From positions 173,912-237,911 of the forward strand of contig JBAZND010000001.1 of assembly GCA_041649415.1 (NCBI GenBank): a stretch of DNA of 64,000 nucleotides. Direction: 5' to 3'. Position 1 is the first letter of the stretch; every line of letters begins with the position of its first letter. This document shows, one piece after another, positions 32,235 through 39,495 of the stretch. The notes below the pieces were generated by a model. The model did not search any database. It was given only the letters and a program-made list of their open reading frames with translations, and was not told where the DNA came from. A program made the translations under genes and the position numbers. Source of the DNA: JALOAR01 sp041649415 (GTDB lineage: Bacteria > Patescibacteriota > Minisyncoccia > UBA6257 > Colwellbacteraceae).

Positions 32235-33176
32235 ATGGACAAAAGAAAAATTATTCTTATAACTGTCGCTATTATTGCTATCGCCTCGGTTACTACGGCG
32301 GATTTTCTTTCGCATGCGTCCTTTTCCTCCGACGTGTTTAATGGCGTAGATGAATTCCTTGACAATCTCAAATTTTGGGAAAAATCCGAAAATGAACCTG
32401 TATTTTCCGTCTCTTCCGATGACAACGCAGGATTTTTGAAAGACGAAAACCCGGATTCTTACGAATCCCATATTGAATTTGAAGAAGCGGTTATCGGAGC
32501 AGTGGATAAAGCCGCTTTAGGCGTCGTTTCCATTGTTGTTTCAAAAGACGTCCCTATTCTGGATAAATGTCCCGTTACCGACCCGTTTTTCGGCCCCAAT
32601 TTTCAATTTTATGTTCCGTGCGATTCGGGCCGAACGGAAAAAAAGGAAGTGGGCGGGGGAACGGGCTTCTTTGTTTCTTCTGACGGCTTGATTCTCACGA
32701 ACCGACACGTTGTTCAGGATAAAACCGCCGAATACACCGTTTTCTTCGGAAAAGATACCCGGTATAACGCAAAAGTTGTAAGCGTTGACGATATGGAGGA
32801 TTTGGCGCTTCTGAAGGTTGACGGCATGAACTTTCCGGTGCTCACGCTCGGTAATTCTGATTCCGTCCGGCTTGGCCAAACGGCAATAGCGATTGGGAAT
32901 GCCTTGGGTGAATACAAAGATACGGTTTCAGTAGGCGTAATTTCCGGCCTTTCTCGCACGATTACGGCGACTGATCAATCTGGCAACAATGAAACGATTG
33001 AAAACGTTTTGCAAACGGACGCCGCCATTAACCCCGGAAATTCCGGCGGCCCGCTTATTAATCTGAAAGGAGAAGTTATCGGCATTAACACGGCAGTTGC
33101 CTATAATGCCGAAAACATCGGCTTCGCGATCCCCATAAATAAAGCCCGCCGGGTAATTGACTCTGCCATATATTGA
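32235..33176 (+). CDS. HtrA/DegP-type serine protease without PDZ domain
   Basis: 313 aa from the ATG at 32235, beginning MDKRKIILITVAIIAIASVTTADFL, an uncleaved anchor or signal peptide. Trypsin-like domain: His158 in DGLILTNRHVV, Asp189 in DDMEDLALLKVD, Ser270 in TDAAINPGNSGGPLIN. It ends about 25 residues after IGINTAVAYNAENIGFAIPINKA, so the PDZ domain normal in DegP/DegS is missing. An inserted loop with two Cys (DKCPVTDPFF ... FYVPCDSGR) may form a disulfide. Outer-face quality control is the likely role. Confidence 0.93.
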   Translation: MDKRKIILITVAIIAIASVTTADFLSHASFSSDVFNGVDEFLDNLKFWEKSENEPVFSVSSDDNAGFLKDENPDSYESHIEFEEAVIGAVDKAALGVVSIVVSKDVPILDKCPVTDPFFGPNFQFYVPCDSGRTEKKEVGGGTGFFVSSDGLILTNRHVVQDKTAEYTVFFGKDTRYNAKVVSVDDMEDLALLKVDGMNFPVLTLGNSDSVRLGQTAIAIGNALGEYKDTVSVGVISGLSRTITATDQSGNNETIENVLQTDAAINPGNSGGPLINLKGEVIGINTAVAYNAENIGFAIPINKARRVIDSAIY

Positions 33177-33202
33177 TTTGAGTGAGACAAGCGTGGTATT
33201 AC
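33174..33202 (+). promoter_or_regulatory. Promoter of the orphan gene at 33251
   Basis: TTGATT (33174-33179), 17 bp spacer, extended -10 TGgTATTAC (TATTAC at 33197-33202). It overlaps the protease stop codon, so the accessory unit begins immediately after the core gene. Confidence 0.5.
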
Positions 33203-33250
33203 CTAATAGGCGTTTTTTAAACATTTAAATAAGGAAAGGAGGACTTTGTT

Positions 33251-33700
33251 ATGCATCTCTCTACTTTTGAGTACACTTGTATAGTAGCCGTTCTCGTGAT
33301 TATTTCTCTTATCCGCCTCGCCAATTACTACCGGTCCGAAGCGAAAAAGGGAAAGAATAACGCCAAATGGCTGAAGGAAAGAATCTCTTCGGATATTGCC
33401 GAACGTGTAAAACGCGAGATCGGGGAAGCATATCCCTTGGCGCTCGTGAACACTCCGGACTACAAAACCTGTTACGACCCCGCCGATTCCAAAAGAGAAC
33501 TGATAGAAATAACGATAAAAGTGGGCTTTGAGCGGTCTGATATCCCCTTTGACGGAATAACTGTGATCATTGACGAAGATCTCATAATGTCCATAAAGGG
33601 AGAGTCTAGGGAATATTCATATCCCGAGAGTGTAGAAGCACTGCTCGCAGAAGTCCGTTGTGCCATAAACACCAAATTTTTTAACCCGCGCAAACCATAG
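33251..33700 (+). CDS. Orphan membrane-anchored small protein, family member 1
   Basis: 149 aa. N-terminal membrane helix (about 5-25), then KRISSDIAERVKREIGEAYPLAL-like helix and a beta/alpha domain: RELIEITIKVGFERSDIPFDGITVIIDEDLIMSIKGESREYSYPESVEALLAEVRCAINTKF. The end of that domain resembles those of the neighbouring proteins at 33801 and 34377 and the fragment at 34897, so I read them as a diverged tandem family. SD AAAGGAGG, 8-9 nt before the ATG. No known family. Confidence 0.78.
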   Translation: MHLSTFEYTCIVAVLVIISLIRLANYYRSEAKKGKNNAKWLKERISSDIAERVKREIGEAYPLALVNTPDYKTCYDPADSKRELIEITIKVGFERSDIPFDGITVIIDEDLIMSIKGESREYSYPESVEALLAEVRCAINTKFFNPRKP

Positions 33701-33712
33701 CGCGGGTTTTTT
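33683..33712 (+). terminator. Terminator after orphan gene 1
   Basis: AACCCGCGC and GCGCGGGTT pair across 8 nt that include the stop codon, then a T run. The hairpin overlaps the last codons of the gene. Confidence 0.88.
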
Positions 33713-33736
33713 ATGTTCCAAAACATCTTCAAAGAA

Positions 33737-33765
33737 TTGACAAAACACGTAAAATATGCCACAAT
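33737..33765 (+). promoter_or_regulatory. Promoter of the orphan gene at 33801
   Basis: TTGACA at 33737-33742, 17 bp spacer ending ATATGc, CACAAT at 33760-33765: an extended -10 with an ideal -35. Compare 35097, which has the same TTGACA and an almost identical spacer end. Confidence 0.65.
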
Positions 33766-33800
33766 CCCACCATTCTTTTAAAAACAGGAGGATATGAATA

Positions 33801-34265
33801 ATGTCTGGAATAGCTATCCTGGTGACGTCTCTTCTTTTCGTGATTATTATCCTTGCCGCGTGGCTTGGACACGTATGCGACAAGAATCGTAATCTTCGCA
33901 ACGACTTACTTGATGAACGGGCCGACAAATCTTCCCATACCGCCACTCTGGAGAGCGTGCTCCAAAGTATAGTGGACTATTTAGCGGAGGAAATTGAAAT
34001 ATCTTTTCTACCCAACGAAGGCGAGGCGGACATCCATTACTATCTCAACTATGGAGCCGACAAGCAGGGGGAAGTAGGGAGCATAATCATAAACTTTTCT
34101 GCGCAAGGGCTGTTGATATCTACAATATGTGTTCAAATTCGCGACGACGGCGGCACTTTTCTTCTTCTAATAGAAGGTAAAGGGAAAGGATACGCTCTCA
34201 AAGAATTAACGCTTCTTGGGAGTGATGTCTGCGTCAAAATTATAAGCCGTCTCAAATTCAAGTGA
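33801..34265 (+). CDS. Orphan membrane-anchored small protein, family member 2
   Basis: 154 aa. N-terminal membrane helix (about 3-25, IAILVTSLLFVIIILAAWLG), then a short helix with HTATLESVLQSIVDYLAEEIEIS, then DIHYYLNYGADKQGEVGSIIINFSAQGLLISTI and a C-terminal KGKGYALKELTLLGSDVCVKIISRLKFK. Same layout as the genes either side: helix, charged helix, beta domain, amphipathic end. AGGAGG SD at 33786-33791, 9 nt before ATG. Terminator directly after. No function can be assigned. Confidence 0.76.
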   Translation: MSGIAILVTSLLFVIIILAAWLGHVCDKNRNLRNDLLDERADKSSHTATLESVLQSIVDYLAEEIEISFLPNEGEADIHYYLNYGADKQGEVGSIIINFSAQGLLISTICVQIRDDGGTFLLLIEGKGKGYALKELTLLGSDVCVKIISRLKFK

Positions 34266-34276
34266 TTTGACCTAAC

Positions 34277-34305
34277 AAAACCGCGCAAAGCGCGGTTTTT
34301 GTTTT
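34277..34305 (+). terminator. Terminator after orphan gene 2
   Basis: AACCGCGC-AAA-GCGCGGTT stem, preceded by A's and followed by TTTGTTTT. The same CCGCGCAAAGCGCGG stem recurs at 34833. Confidence 0.9.
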
Positions 34306-34310
34306 CCTGT

Positions 34311-34339
34311 TTGACAATCCGCAACAAAAAGAGCTTTAT
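34311..34339 (+). promoter_or_regulatory. Promoter of the orphan gene at 34377
   Basis: TTGACA (34311-34316), 17 bp, CTTTAT (34334-34339) preceded by AAAGAG. The promoter at 34864 is nearly identical from the -35 through this -10. Confidence 0.6.
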
Positions 34340-34376
34340 GGAAATAAAGTTTTTTGAAAACTAGGAGGATCGAACG

Positions 34377-34829
34377 ATGTATTTTCCTGTTGACGGGCAG
34401 CTAATAGCTCTCGTGGTCATTTTTCTGGCTCTGGTAGCCATTTTATTGGCTCCCTACATCCGTTTGGCATGGAATTGTCTCAAGAAATTCTACGCCAGAA
34501 TGTTAAGACCCAAAGAAGAAGCCGGGAAAAAGATTCCGCTCTTGCTGGAGAATATAAAAAGGGAAGTTGGCAAAACATTTTCAAGAACGATTATTACAAC
34601 TTCCTATCACTATCTCTACGGCAAAAAAGATAAGATCGGGGAAATAAAAATATCCGTGGAAGTCCTAAGAGACCAGTGTCTTGGACACGATATTTTTATT
34701 TCTCTCCGCAAAAATTACCGTCTTTTCTTTTCGGACGAGGGGGAAAAAGCAGGAAACTATAAACTTTTTCGGACAAAGGACAGGGAAGCGATCGTGCAAG
34801 AAATCGTCCGTCGTATTAAGCAACTTTAA
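34377..34829 (+). CDS. Orphan membrane-anchored small protein, family member 3
   Basis: 150 aa. N-terminal membrane helix (about 8-30, LIALVVIFLALVAILLAPYI), then basic and helical (LENIKREVGKTFSRTIIT), then KIGEIKISVEVLRDQCLGHDIFISLRKNYRLFFSDEGEKAGNYKLFRTKDREAIVQEIVRRIKQL. The NYKLFRTKDREAIVQEI end matches the shape of EYSYPESVEALLAEV in member 1. AGGAGG SD 8 nt before the ATG. Together with 33251 and 33801 it looks like a tandem duplication that has drifted. Confidence 0.76.
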   Translation: MYFPVDGQLIALVVIFLALVAILLAPYIRLAWNCLKKFYARMLRPKEEAGKKIPLLLENIKREVGKTFSRTIITTSYHYLYGKKDKIGEIKISVEVLRDQCLGHDIFISLRKNYRLFFSDEGEKAGNYKLFRTKDREAIVQEIVRRIKQL

Positions 34830-34832
34830 TCT

Positions 34833-34858
34833 GCCGCGCAAAGCGCGGTTTTTGTTTT
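34833..34858 (+). terminator. Terminator after orphan gene 3
   Basis: CCGCGC-AAA-GCGCGG stem followed by TTTTTGTTTTC; same stem as the terminator at 34277. Confidence 0.9.
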
Positions 34859-34863
34859 CTTAT

Positions 34864-34892
34864 TTGACAAAGAGCAGAGGAAAGAGCTTTAT
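34864..34892 (+). promoter_or_regulatory. Promoter left in front of a decayed fourth family member
   Basis: TTGACA (34864-34869), 17 bp, CTTTAT (34887-34892). It is a near copy of the promoter at 34311, but no SD or complete gene follows. Confidence 0.55.
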
Positions 34893-34896
34893 ATAA

Positions 34897-35031
34897 AGCA
34901 GCTTTACTGTTGATGACTCTCTCAGGCTGGATAAATCGGAAGAATACTATAACATCACTCCCTACGGTCTCGACAAGCTGATGGAGAAAATTTTTGAAAA
35001 AATTTCTCATCTTCCCCAACTTGCGTTTTAA
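34897..35031 (+). pseudogene. C-terminal remnant of a fourth member of the orphan family
   Basis: An open frame of 44 codons without a start codon, lying between the promoter and a terminator. It ends LDKSEEYYNITPYGLDKLMEK and then IFEKISHLPQLAF. It resembles the C-terminus of family member 1 (DLIMSIKGESREYSYPESVEA). The promoter is joined directly to the end of the gene, as after an internal deletion of the first 100 or so codons. The deletion could have taken place by recombination between repeated promoters or terminators. A short ATG frame in another phase (34913) is unlikely to be real. Confidence 0.5.
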
Positions 35032-35055
35032 AGAAAACGAAATGTTTTCACCGTT

Positions 35056-35082
35056 AAAACCCGCGTTATATGTGCGGGTTTT
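35056..35082 (+). terminator. Terminator after the decayed copy
   Basis: AAAACCCGC and GCGGGTTTT pair across 9 nt. The hairpin remains intact although the gene before it is broken. Confidence 0.8.
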
Positions 35083-35096
35083 ATTGGCCCTCACTC

Positions 35097-35125
35097 TTGA
35101 CAAAATAACTAAAATATGCTACGCT
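35097..35125 (+). promoter_or_regulatory. Promoter of the exported protein gene at 35172
   Basis: TTGACA (35097-35102), 17 bp ending AAAATATGc, TACGCT (35120-35125). The spacer end matches the promoter at 33737. Confidence 0.62.
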
Positions 35126-35171
35126 GAAAACATAGTCTGAAAGAGGATTGAATTTGAAGGAGGTCCCCGAA

Positions 35172-35654
35172 ATGCTTAAAAAATTAATAACAATCGCTGT
35201 GATTATCGCCATCGTGACAAGCCTCATCCCGGCCTGTGCCGACGTTACGTCCAACAAGTCCGCAAAATATGTTCCCGTCACCGTTTACGAATATTTGGGC
35301 TACACGGTCACGAGACAGCTCGGAGCTACCTACGTTGAAGAGCCCGGAAAACCCGTCTACGTCATTCCCGAATCGGAGCACATCAAGATAGATGGCTGGC
35401 CCTACATTCCGATTGAGGATATTTCAACGATAGAGGGCGTAAGCTGGAACCTCAACGAAAAGGGTAACTATGAAATTACCCGCTGGTTGGATTCATCCGC
35501 CACCGACAAATCTCTAGAATTGAAAGAAACATCCTATTCAGATATGCTCGGTGAAAGTATCGGCGTTTCCCTTTATGCAGTTCAAGGGAGCGAAGGCAAA
35601 GGCGACTCGCCCACAGTGAAGATAGTTTTGGAAATCGGAGTAGCCTACAAATAG
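35172..35654 (+). CDS. Exported orphan protein (160 aa)
   Basis: The start at 35172 follows GGAGGT by 8 nt. A signal peptide (MLKKLITIAVIIAIVTSLIPACADV) ends in PACA before Asp; Cys21 also gives a poor lipobox, so either a secreted or lipid-anchored product is possible. The mature part (KYVPVTVYEYLGYTVTRQLGATYVEEPGKPVYVIPESEHIKIDGWPYIPIEDISTIEGVSW) is beta-rich. No family recognised. Own promoter, SD and terminator, like the genes before it. Confidence 0.8.
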   Translation: MLKKLITIAVIIAIVTSLIPACADVTSNKSAKYVPVTVYEYLGYTVTRQLGATYVEEPGKPVYVIPESEHIKIDGWPYIPIEDISTIEGVSWNLNEKGNYEITRWLDSSATDKSLELKETSYSDMLGESIGVSLYAVQGSEGKGDSPTVKIVLEIGVAYK

Positions 35655-35659
35655 GCAAC

Positions 35660-35689
35660 AAAGCCCTGCGGTAATTCGCGGGGCTTTTT
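35660..35689 (+). terminator. Terminator after the exported orphan protein gene
   Basis: AAAGCCCTGCG and CGCGGGGCTTT pair (one G-U) across 6 nt, then T's. Confidence 0.88.
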
Positions 35690-35712
35690 AATCCCGAACA
35701 TAATCGAGGGGT

Positions 35713-35741
35713 TTGACATGGCTCTTTCTGCGTTATACTTA
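35713..35741 (+). promoter_or_regulatory. Probable clpB promoter
   Basis: TTGACA at 35713-35718; TACTTA at 17 bp or TATACT (35734-35739) at 15 bp. The leader would be 5-15 nt. No CIRCE repeat is seen near the start, so HrcA control is not evident. Confidence 0.45.
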
Positions 35742-35754
35742 TATAGAGCAATTC

Positions 35755-38382
35755 ATGAACAATTCTTTTAATCGTTTTACAATCAAGGCCCAAGAAGCCA
35801 TTCAAAACGCCCAAGACCTCGCTTCCTCCGAAGGTCACGGTGAATTCCGGGCGCTTCATCTCCTCTCCGTTCTGCTGCACGACCCCGATGCCCTTATCCA
35901 ACCTATTTTGGAACGTGCCGGCGTAAACCTAGACGAATTTGACGCCGAACTTGAAGCGGAAATGCGTCGTTATCCAAAATCTTTCAGTTCAAGTTCTATC
36001 GCTCAACTTTATCTTTCGCAGGAAACAGTTCATATAATTGACGTCGCTTCCAAATTCGCGCGAGCAAGCAAAGACGAATTTATCTCTTGTGAACACCTGT
36101 TTATGGGACTCGTTGAAGTCCCGTCAGCCGCTCGCGGTCTTTTGGAAAGATTTGGCGTTAAACGCGATGTTGTGCTTCACGCCCTTGCCGAACTTCGCGG
36201 AAACGTCAGAGTAACGGACGAAACTCCCGAATCAAAATTCCGCGTCTTGGAAAAATACGCCGAAAATTTGACGGAAAAAGCGCGCGCAGGGAAACTGGAC
36301 CCTCTTATCGGCCGTGACGAGGAACTTCGCCGCATCATTCAGGTTCTTTCCCGCCGCACCAAAAACAATCCCTGTCTTATCGGCGAACCGGGTGTGGGTA
36401 AAACCGCCATCGTTGAAGGCCTTGCTCAAAAAATTATTGAAAGCGACGTGCCGGAGACATTGAAAGGGAAAGAAGTCGTTTCGCTTGATTTAGGTTCCCT
36501 TATCGCCGGCACCAAATTTCGCGGCGAATTTGAGGACCGTTTAAAAGCTTTCATTAAAGAAATCAAAGCCGCAAACGGCAAATACATTTTATTTATTGAC
36601 GAAATCCACACGATTGTCGGAGCAGGGCAAGCCGAAGGGGCGATTGACGCCTCAAATCTCCTAAAGCCGGCCCTTGCGAGAGGGGAACTTCACGCAATAG
36701 GCGCGACAACCATCAAAGAATATCAACTCCACATAGAAAAAGATGCCGCGCTTGAACGCCGTTTCCAGCCCATCATGGTTGATGAACCTTCAATAGAGGA
36801 CAGCGTAAACATTTTGCGCGGCCTTAAAGAGCGTTATGAGTCTCATCATGGTCTTCGCATCTCGGATGACGCCATTCAGGCGGCAGTAGGACTTTCAAGC
36901 CGCTACATTACCGATCGCTTTCTTCCCGATAAAGCAGTGGACGTGATTGACGAAGCCTCGGCGGCGAGAAAGCTTGAAACCGATTCTATTCCTCACGATA
37001 TAGATAAGCTCAAAAAGCACATTACGAGTTTGGAGATTGAGAAAAAAGCCTTGGAGAACGAGCCTGTTTCCAAAACCAGAAGCGCAAGAATTGGGGAGAT
37101 TGAAAAAGAGCTCGCCGAAAACAGCGGGAAATATGATGAGATAAACGCCGAATGGTCAGCGGAACGGATGACGGGAGAAAACGTAAGAAACTTACGCCGC
37201 CGAATAGATTCCCTAAAGCGCGAAGCGGAAATTGCCGAACGCGAAGGAGATTTGGAAATAGTCGCGAAACTCCGTTACGGCGATTTGCCGCAAGCGGAAA
37301 AAGAACTCGCGGCTTATGAAAAGAAATACTTTGCTCCCGGGAGCAAAAAACGTTTTGCTCGCGAAGAAGTGGATAAAGAAGACGTCGCTGAAGTGGTTTC
37401 ACGCTGGACGGGTATTCCTATCTCAAATCTCTTGGAGACTGAATCAGAAAAGCTGATTCGCATTGAGGACGAACTTCATAAACGCGTTGTGGGGCAGAAC
37501 GAAGCAATTTCGGCCATCGGGAACGCTCTCCGTCGCGCTCGCGCGGGTCTCGCCGACCCGAACCGTCCTTTAGGATCGTTTATGTTCCTCGGGCCGACGG
37601 GTGTCGGTAAAACGGAACTTGCCAGAGCTTTGGCTAAGTTTATGTTCAACAAAGAAGACGCGCTTATAAGAGTTGATATGTCCGAATATATGGAACGACA
37701 TTCCATCTCTCGTCTTATCGGTTCGCCTCCGGGCTACGTTGGTCACGAAGAAGGAGGACAGCTCACTGAGACTATTCGTCATCGGCCCTACAGCCTCATT
37801 CTCTTTGACGAGATAGAAAAAGCCCATCCGGAAGTCTTTAACATTCTCCTTCAGGTTCTTGATAACGGCCGGCTTACCGACAGTAAAGGGAAAACGGTTA
37901 ATTTCAAAAACAGCATTATTATTCTTACTTCTAACGCCGGTTCGGAACTGGGAAGAGAAATGTCCCGTATAGGTTTCTCTTCTTCCGAAACGGAAATTGC
38001 CGAACGCGAGGAAGATTATCGCGGAAGAGTGTTAGAAGCTCTGAAAGACCAGTTCCGTCCAGAATTTTTAAATCGCTTGGACGACATTATCGTCTTTAAA
38101 TCTCTTACCAAAGCCGATTTGCTGAAGATAGTGGACATTCAGCTTGAATCCGTCCGCGAACGCCTTGAAGAAAAGGGGATTAAGATGAGCGTCAACACGG
38201 CGGCAAAAAAATACTTGGCTGAAAACGGCTTTGACCCCGAATTCGGCGCAAGACCTCTTAAAAGGCTCATCCAGAAAGTCGTCTTAGATAAACTCGCGGA
38301 TAGAATCATTCGCGGCGAAATGAAAGATGGTGGAAAAATTAAAATCGGTATTGAAAATTCCGAAATTAAGATTGGGAGTTAA
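35755..38382 (+). CDS. clpB: Disaggregase chaperone ClpB
   Basis: Hexameric AAA+ protein that pulls aggregated proteins apart with DnaK. 875 aa from the ATG at 35755 (NSFNRFTIKAQEAIQNAQDLA matches the family start). N-domain (1-145), first AAA with GEPGVGKT at 210-217, a full coiled middle domain (about 410-525, ending LRYGDLPQAEKEL), second AAA with GPTGVGKT near 613, ending in DPEFGARPLKRLIQKVVLDKLADRII. The middle domain and lack of a ClpP-binding loop separate it from ClpC and ClpA. It overlaps the next gene by 56 nt. Confidence 0.96.
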   Translation: MNNSFNRFTIKAQEAIQNAQDLASSEGHGEFRALHLLSVLLHDPDALIQPILERAGVNLDEFDAELEAEMRRYPKSFSSSSIAQLYLSQETVHIIDVASKFARASKDEFISCEHLFMGLVEVPSAARGLLERFGVKRDVVLHALAELRGNVRVTDETPESKFRVLEKYAENLTEKARAGKLDPLIGRDEELRRIIQVLSRRTKNNPCLIGEPGVGKTAIVEGLAQKIIESDVPETLKGKEVVSLDLGSLIAGTKFRGEFEDRLKAFIKEIKAANGKYILFIDEIHTIVGAGQAEGAIDASNLLKPALARGELHAIGATTIKEYQLHIEKDAALERRFQPIMVDEPSIEDSVNILRGLKERYESHHGLRISDDAIQAAVGLSSRYITDRFLPDKAVDVIDEASAARKLETDSIPHDIDKLKKHITSLEIEKKALENEPVSKTRSARIGEIEKELAENSGKYDEINAEWSAERMTGENVRNLRRRIDSLKREAEIAEREGDLEIVAKLRYGDLPQAEKELAAYEKKYFAPGSKKRFAREEVDKEDVAEVVSRWTGIPISNLLETESEKLIRIEDELHKRVVGQNEAISAIGNALRRARAGLADPNRPLGSFMFLGPTGVGKTELARALAKFMFNKEDALIRVDMSEYMERHSISRLIGSPPGYVGHEEGGQLTETIRHRPYSLILFDEIEKAHPEVFNILLQVLDNGRLTDSKGKTVNFKNSIIILTSNAGSELGREMSRIGFSSSETEIAEREEDYRGRVLEALKDQFRPEFLNRLDDIIVFKSLTKADLLKIVDIQLESVRERLEEKGIKMSVNTAAKKYLAENGFDPEFGARPLKRLIQKVVLDKLADRIIRGEMKDGGKIKIGIENSEIKIGS

Positions 38383-39016
38383 GGCGGCTGTCTTAATTCC
38401 CGTTCTTTATTTTCTTCCGCTCTGGGCGGCCGGCATTGTAACGCTCGTCTTTTATTTCTGGCCGATAGCGTTTTCCGTGAGTTTCTTGGGGACGTTCATA
38501 TCCTTCGCTACCGTGGTCGGATTATTTTTCTCGGCATATCCCTCCTTTTTTGCCGCCTTTGCCATCGCCGCGGCGTTTTATCTGCTTCTTGGCGTCAAAA
38601 CGGTGGCATTTATTCATCGCTCCGTTATTTTCTTTTTCTTGCTCGCCGCCATTGTCTTTTTCTCGCTTTTGGGATTTTTCACGGGCATTATTCCTCTTTT
38701 GCTTCTTGCTTTTGTTGTTTTCTTAATTTGTCGCGATGCTCTTGTTTCGTTTACTCCCGCCATTTCTCCAACCGGCGGACGTTCATCTCTTTTGGCTGCC
38801 GTTTCCGCTCTCCTTGTTGCGGAACTCGCGTGGGCTGTTCTTTATTTGAACATTCCCGTTTGGTGGGCGACGATAGCGATATCGCTCGTTTTTGGCGGCG
38901 CGTTTTATATGATAATTGAATACCTTCGCGGCAAGCTCTATCGCGCGAACGCGCATTTCTTGGCCACAACCCTGGCGATTGTCGGCTTTGTTGTTCTTCT
39001 TCTCGCCACGTTTTAA
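38327..39016 (+). CDS. Multi-pass membrane protein (hypothetical, 229 aa)
   Basis: At least seven hydrophobic segments: about 18-34, 38-58, 62-84, 96-115, 118-135, 155-175, 180-200 and 210-228. FTPAISPTGGRSSLLAAVSALLVAELAWAVLYLNIPVWWA and IEYLRGKLYRANAHF are recognisable only as membrane-protein features. No transport motif is visible. The first 18 codons overlap the end of clpB in another frame, suggesting coupled translation, unless a later start is used. No family can be named. Confidence 0.72.
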   Translation: MVEKLKSVLKIPKLRLGVKAAVLIPVLYFLPLWAAGIVTLVFYFWPIAFSVSFLGTFISFATVVGLFFSAYPSFFAAFAIAAAFYLLLGVKTVAFIHRSVIFFFLLAAIVFFSLLGFFTGIIPLLLLAFVVFLICRDALVSFTPAISPTGGRSSLLAAVSALLVAELAWAVLYLNIPVWWATIAISLVFGGAFYMIIEYLRGKLYRANAHFLATTLAIVGFVVLLLATF

Positions 39017-39077
39017 GAAGGGCGTCGTTCCTTTGTCCTTTTTGTTATTTTCTCCTTTCTTCATTCCCACTCTCCTC

Positions 39078-39104
39078 TGTCAATCCCGCGTAGGCGGGAA
39101 TCCA
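39078..39104 (+). repeat. Left copy of a REP-like inverted repeat flanking the GIY-YIG gene
   Basis: TGTCAATCCCGCGTAGGCGG then GAATCCA. The centre (TCCCGC / GCGGGA) is itself palindromic. On the other strand it reads TGGATTCCCGCCTACGCGGG then ATTGACA, matching the right copy apart from a few changes. This palindrome type is widespread in bacterial intergenic DNA. Confidence 0.8.
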
Positions 39105-39117
39105 GTAATCTTAATTT

Positions 39118-39405
39118 GTGGGAAAAACCTATTGTGTCTACATCCTGGCGAGTAAAAGAAACGGTACTTTATATACTGGCGTAACCAGCGATTTAAAAAA
39201 GAGAGTAATCGAACATAAAGAGGGACTAATCAAAGGTTTTACCAAAAAATACGGGGTAAACAATCTTGTTCATTACGAATTTACAGAAAATCCACAATCG
39301 GCTATTCAGAGAGAAAAATATTTGAAAAATTGGAATCGAAAATGGAAACTGCGACTTATTGAAGAGAACAATCCTGATTGGAAAGATTTATACGAAGAAC
39401 TTTGA
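39118..39405 (+). CDS. Small GIY-YIG nuclease
   Basis: 95 aa with a GTG start. The fold's key motif is intact: TYCVYILASKRNGTLYTGVTSDLKKRVIEHKEG contains the Tyr-Val-Tyr and Gly-Leu-Tyr-x-Gly-Val parts, Arg in the next helix, and the later Glu/Asn (ENPQSAIQREKYLKNWNRKWK). It resembles the YhbQ/UvrC-N type. It is flanked by inverted copies of a 26-27 bp palindrome at 39078 and 39406, and lies outside any operon. No SD. The arrangement suggests a self-mobilising unit or domesticated nuclease, which is inference. Confidence 0.92.
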   Translation: MGKTYCVYILASKRNGTLYTGVTSDLKKRVIEHKEGLIKGFTKKYGVNNLVHYEFTENPQSAIQREKYLKNWNRKWKLRLIEENNPDWKDLYEEL

Positions 39406-39433
39406 CCTGGATCCCGCCTCCGCGGGGGTGACA
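39406..39433 (-). repeat. Right copy of the REP-like inverted repeat, opposite orientation
   Basis: TGGATCCCGCCTCCGCGGGG then GTGACA. Compared to the left copy's complement it differs at about four positions. It begins within the nuclease stop codon region. Confidence 0.8.
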
Positions 39434-39459
39434 CTTCTTTTCCAGCGTCTCTGTCATCT

Positions 39460-39488
39460 TTGACACCACTTGGCCACTCTGCTATATA
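39460..39488 (+). promoter_or_regulatory. Consensus promoter of the DNA-binding-like protein gene
   Basis: TTGACA (39460-39465), 17 bp, extended -10 TGcTATATA (39483-39488). The ATG at 39496 is 7 nt after it, so the mRNA should be leaderless. A TTGGCCA palindrome in the spacer could be an operator. Confidence 0.68.
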
Positions 39489-39495
39489 GAGGCTA

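Noticed and set aside
34913..34984. Short ATG-started peptide in the decayed cassette
   Set aside because: No SD, ends quickly, and the overlapping frame that resembles a family member explains the DNA better.
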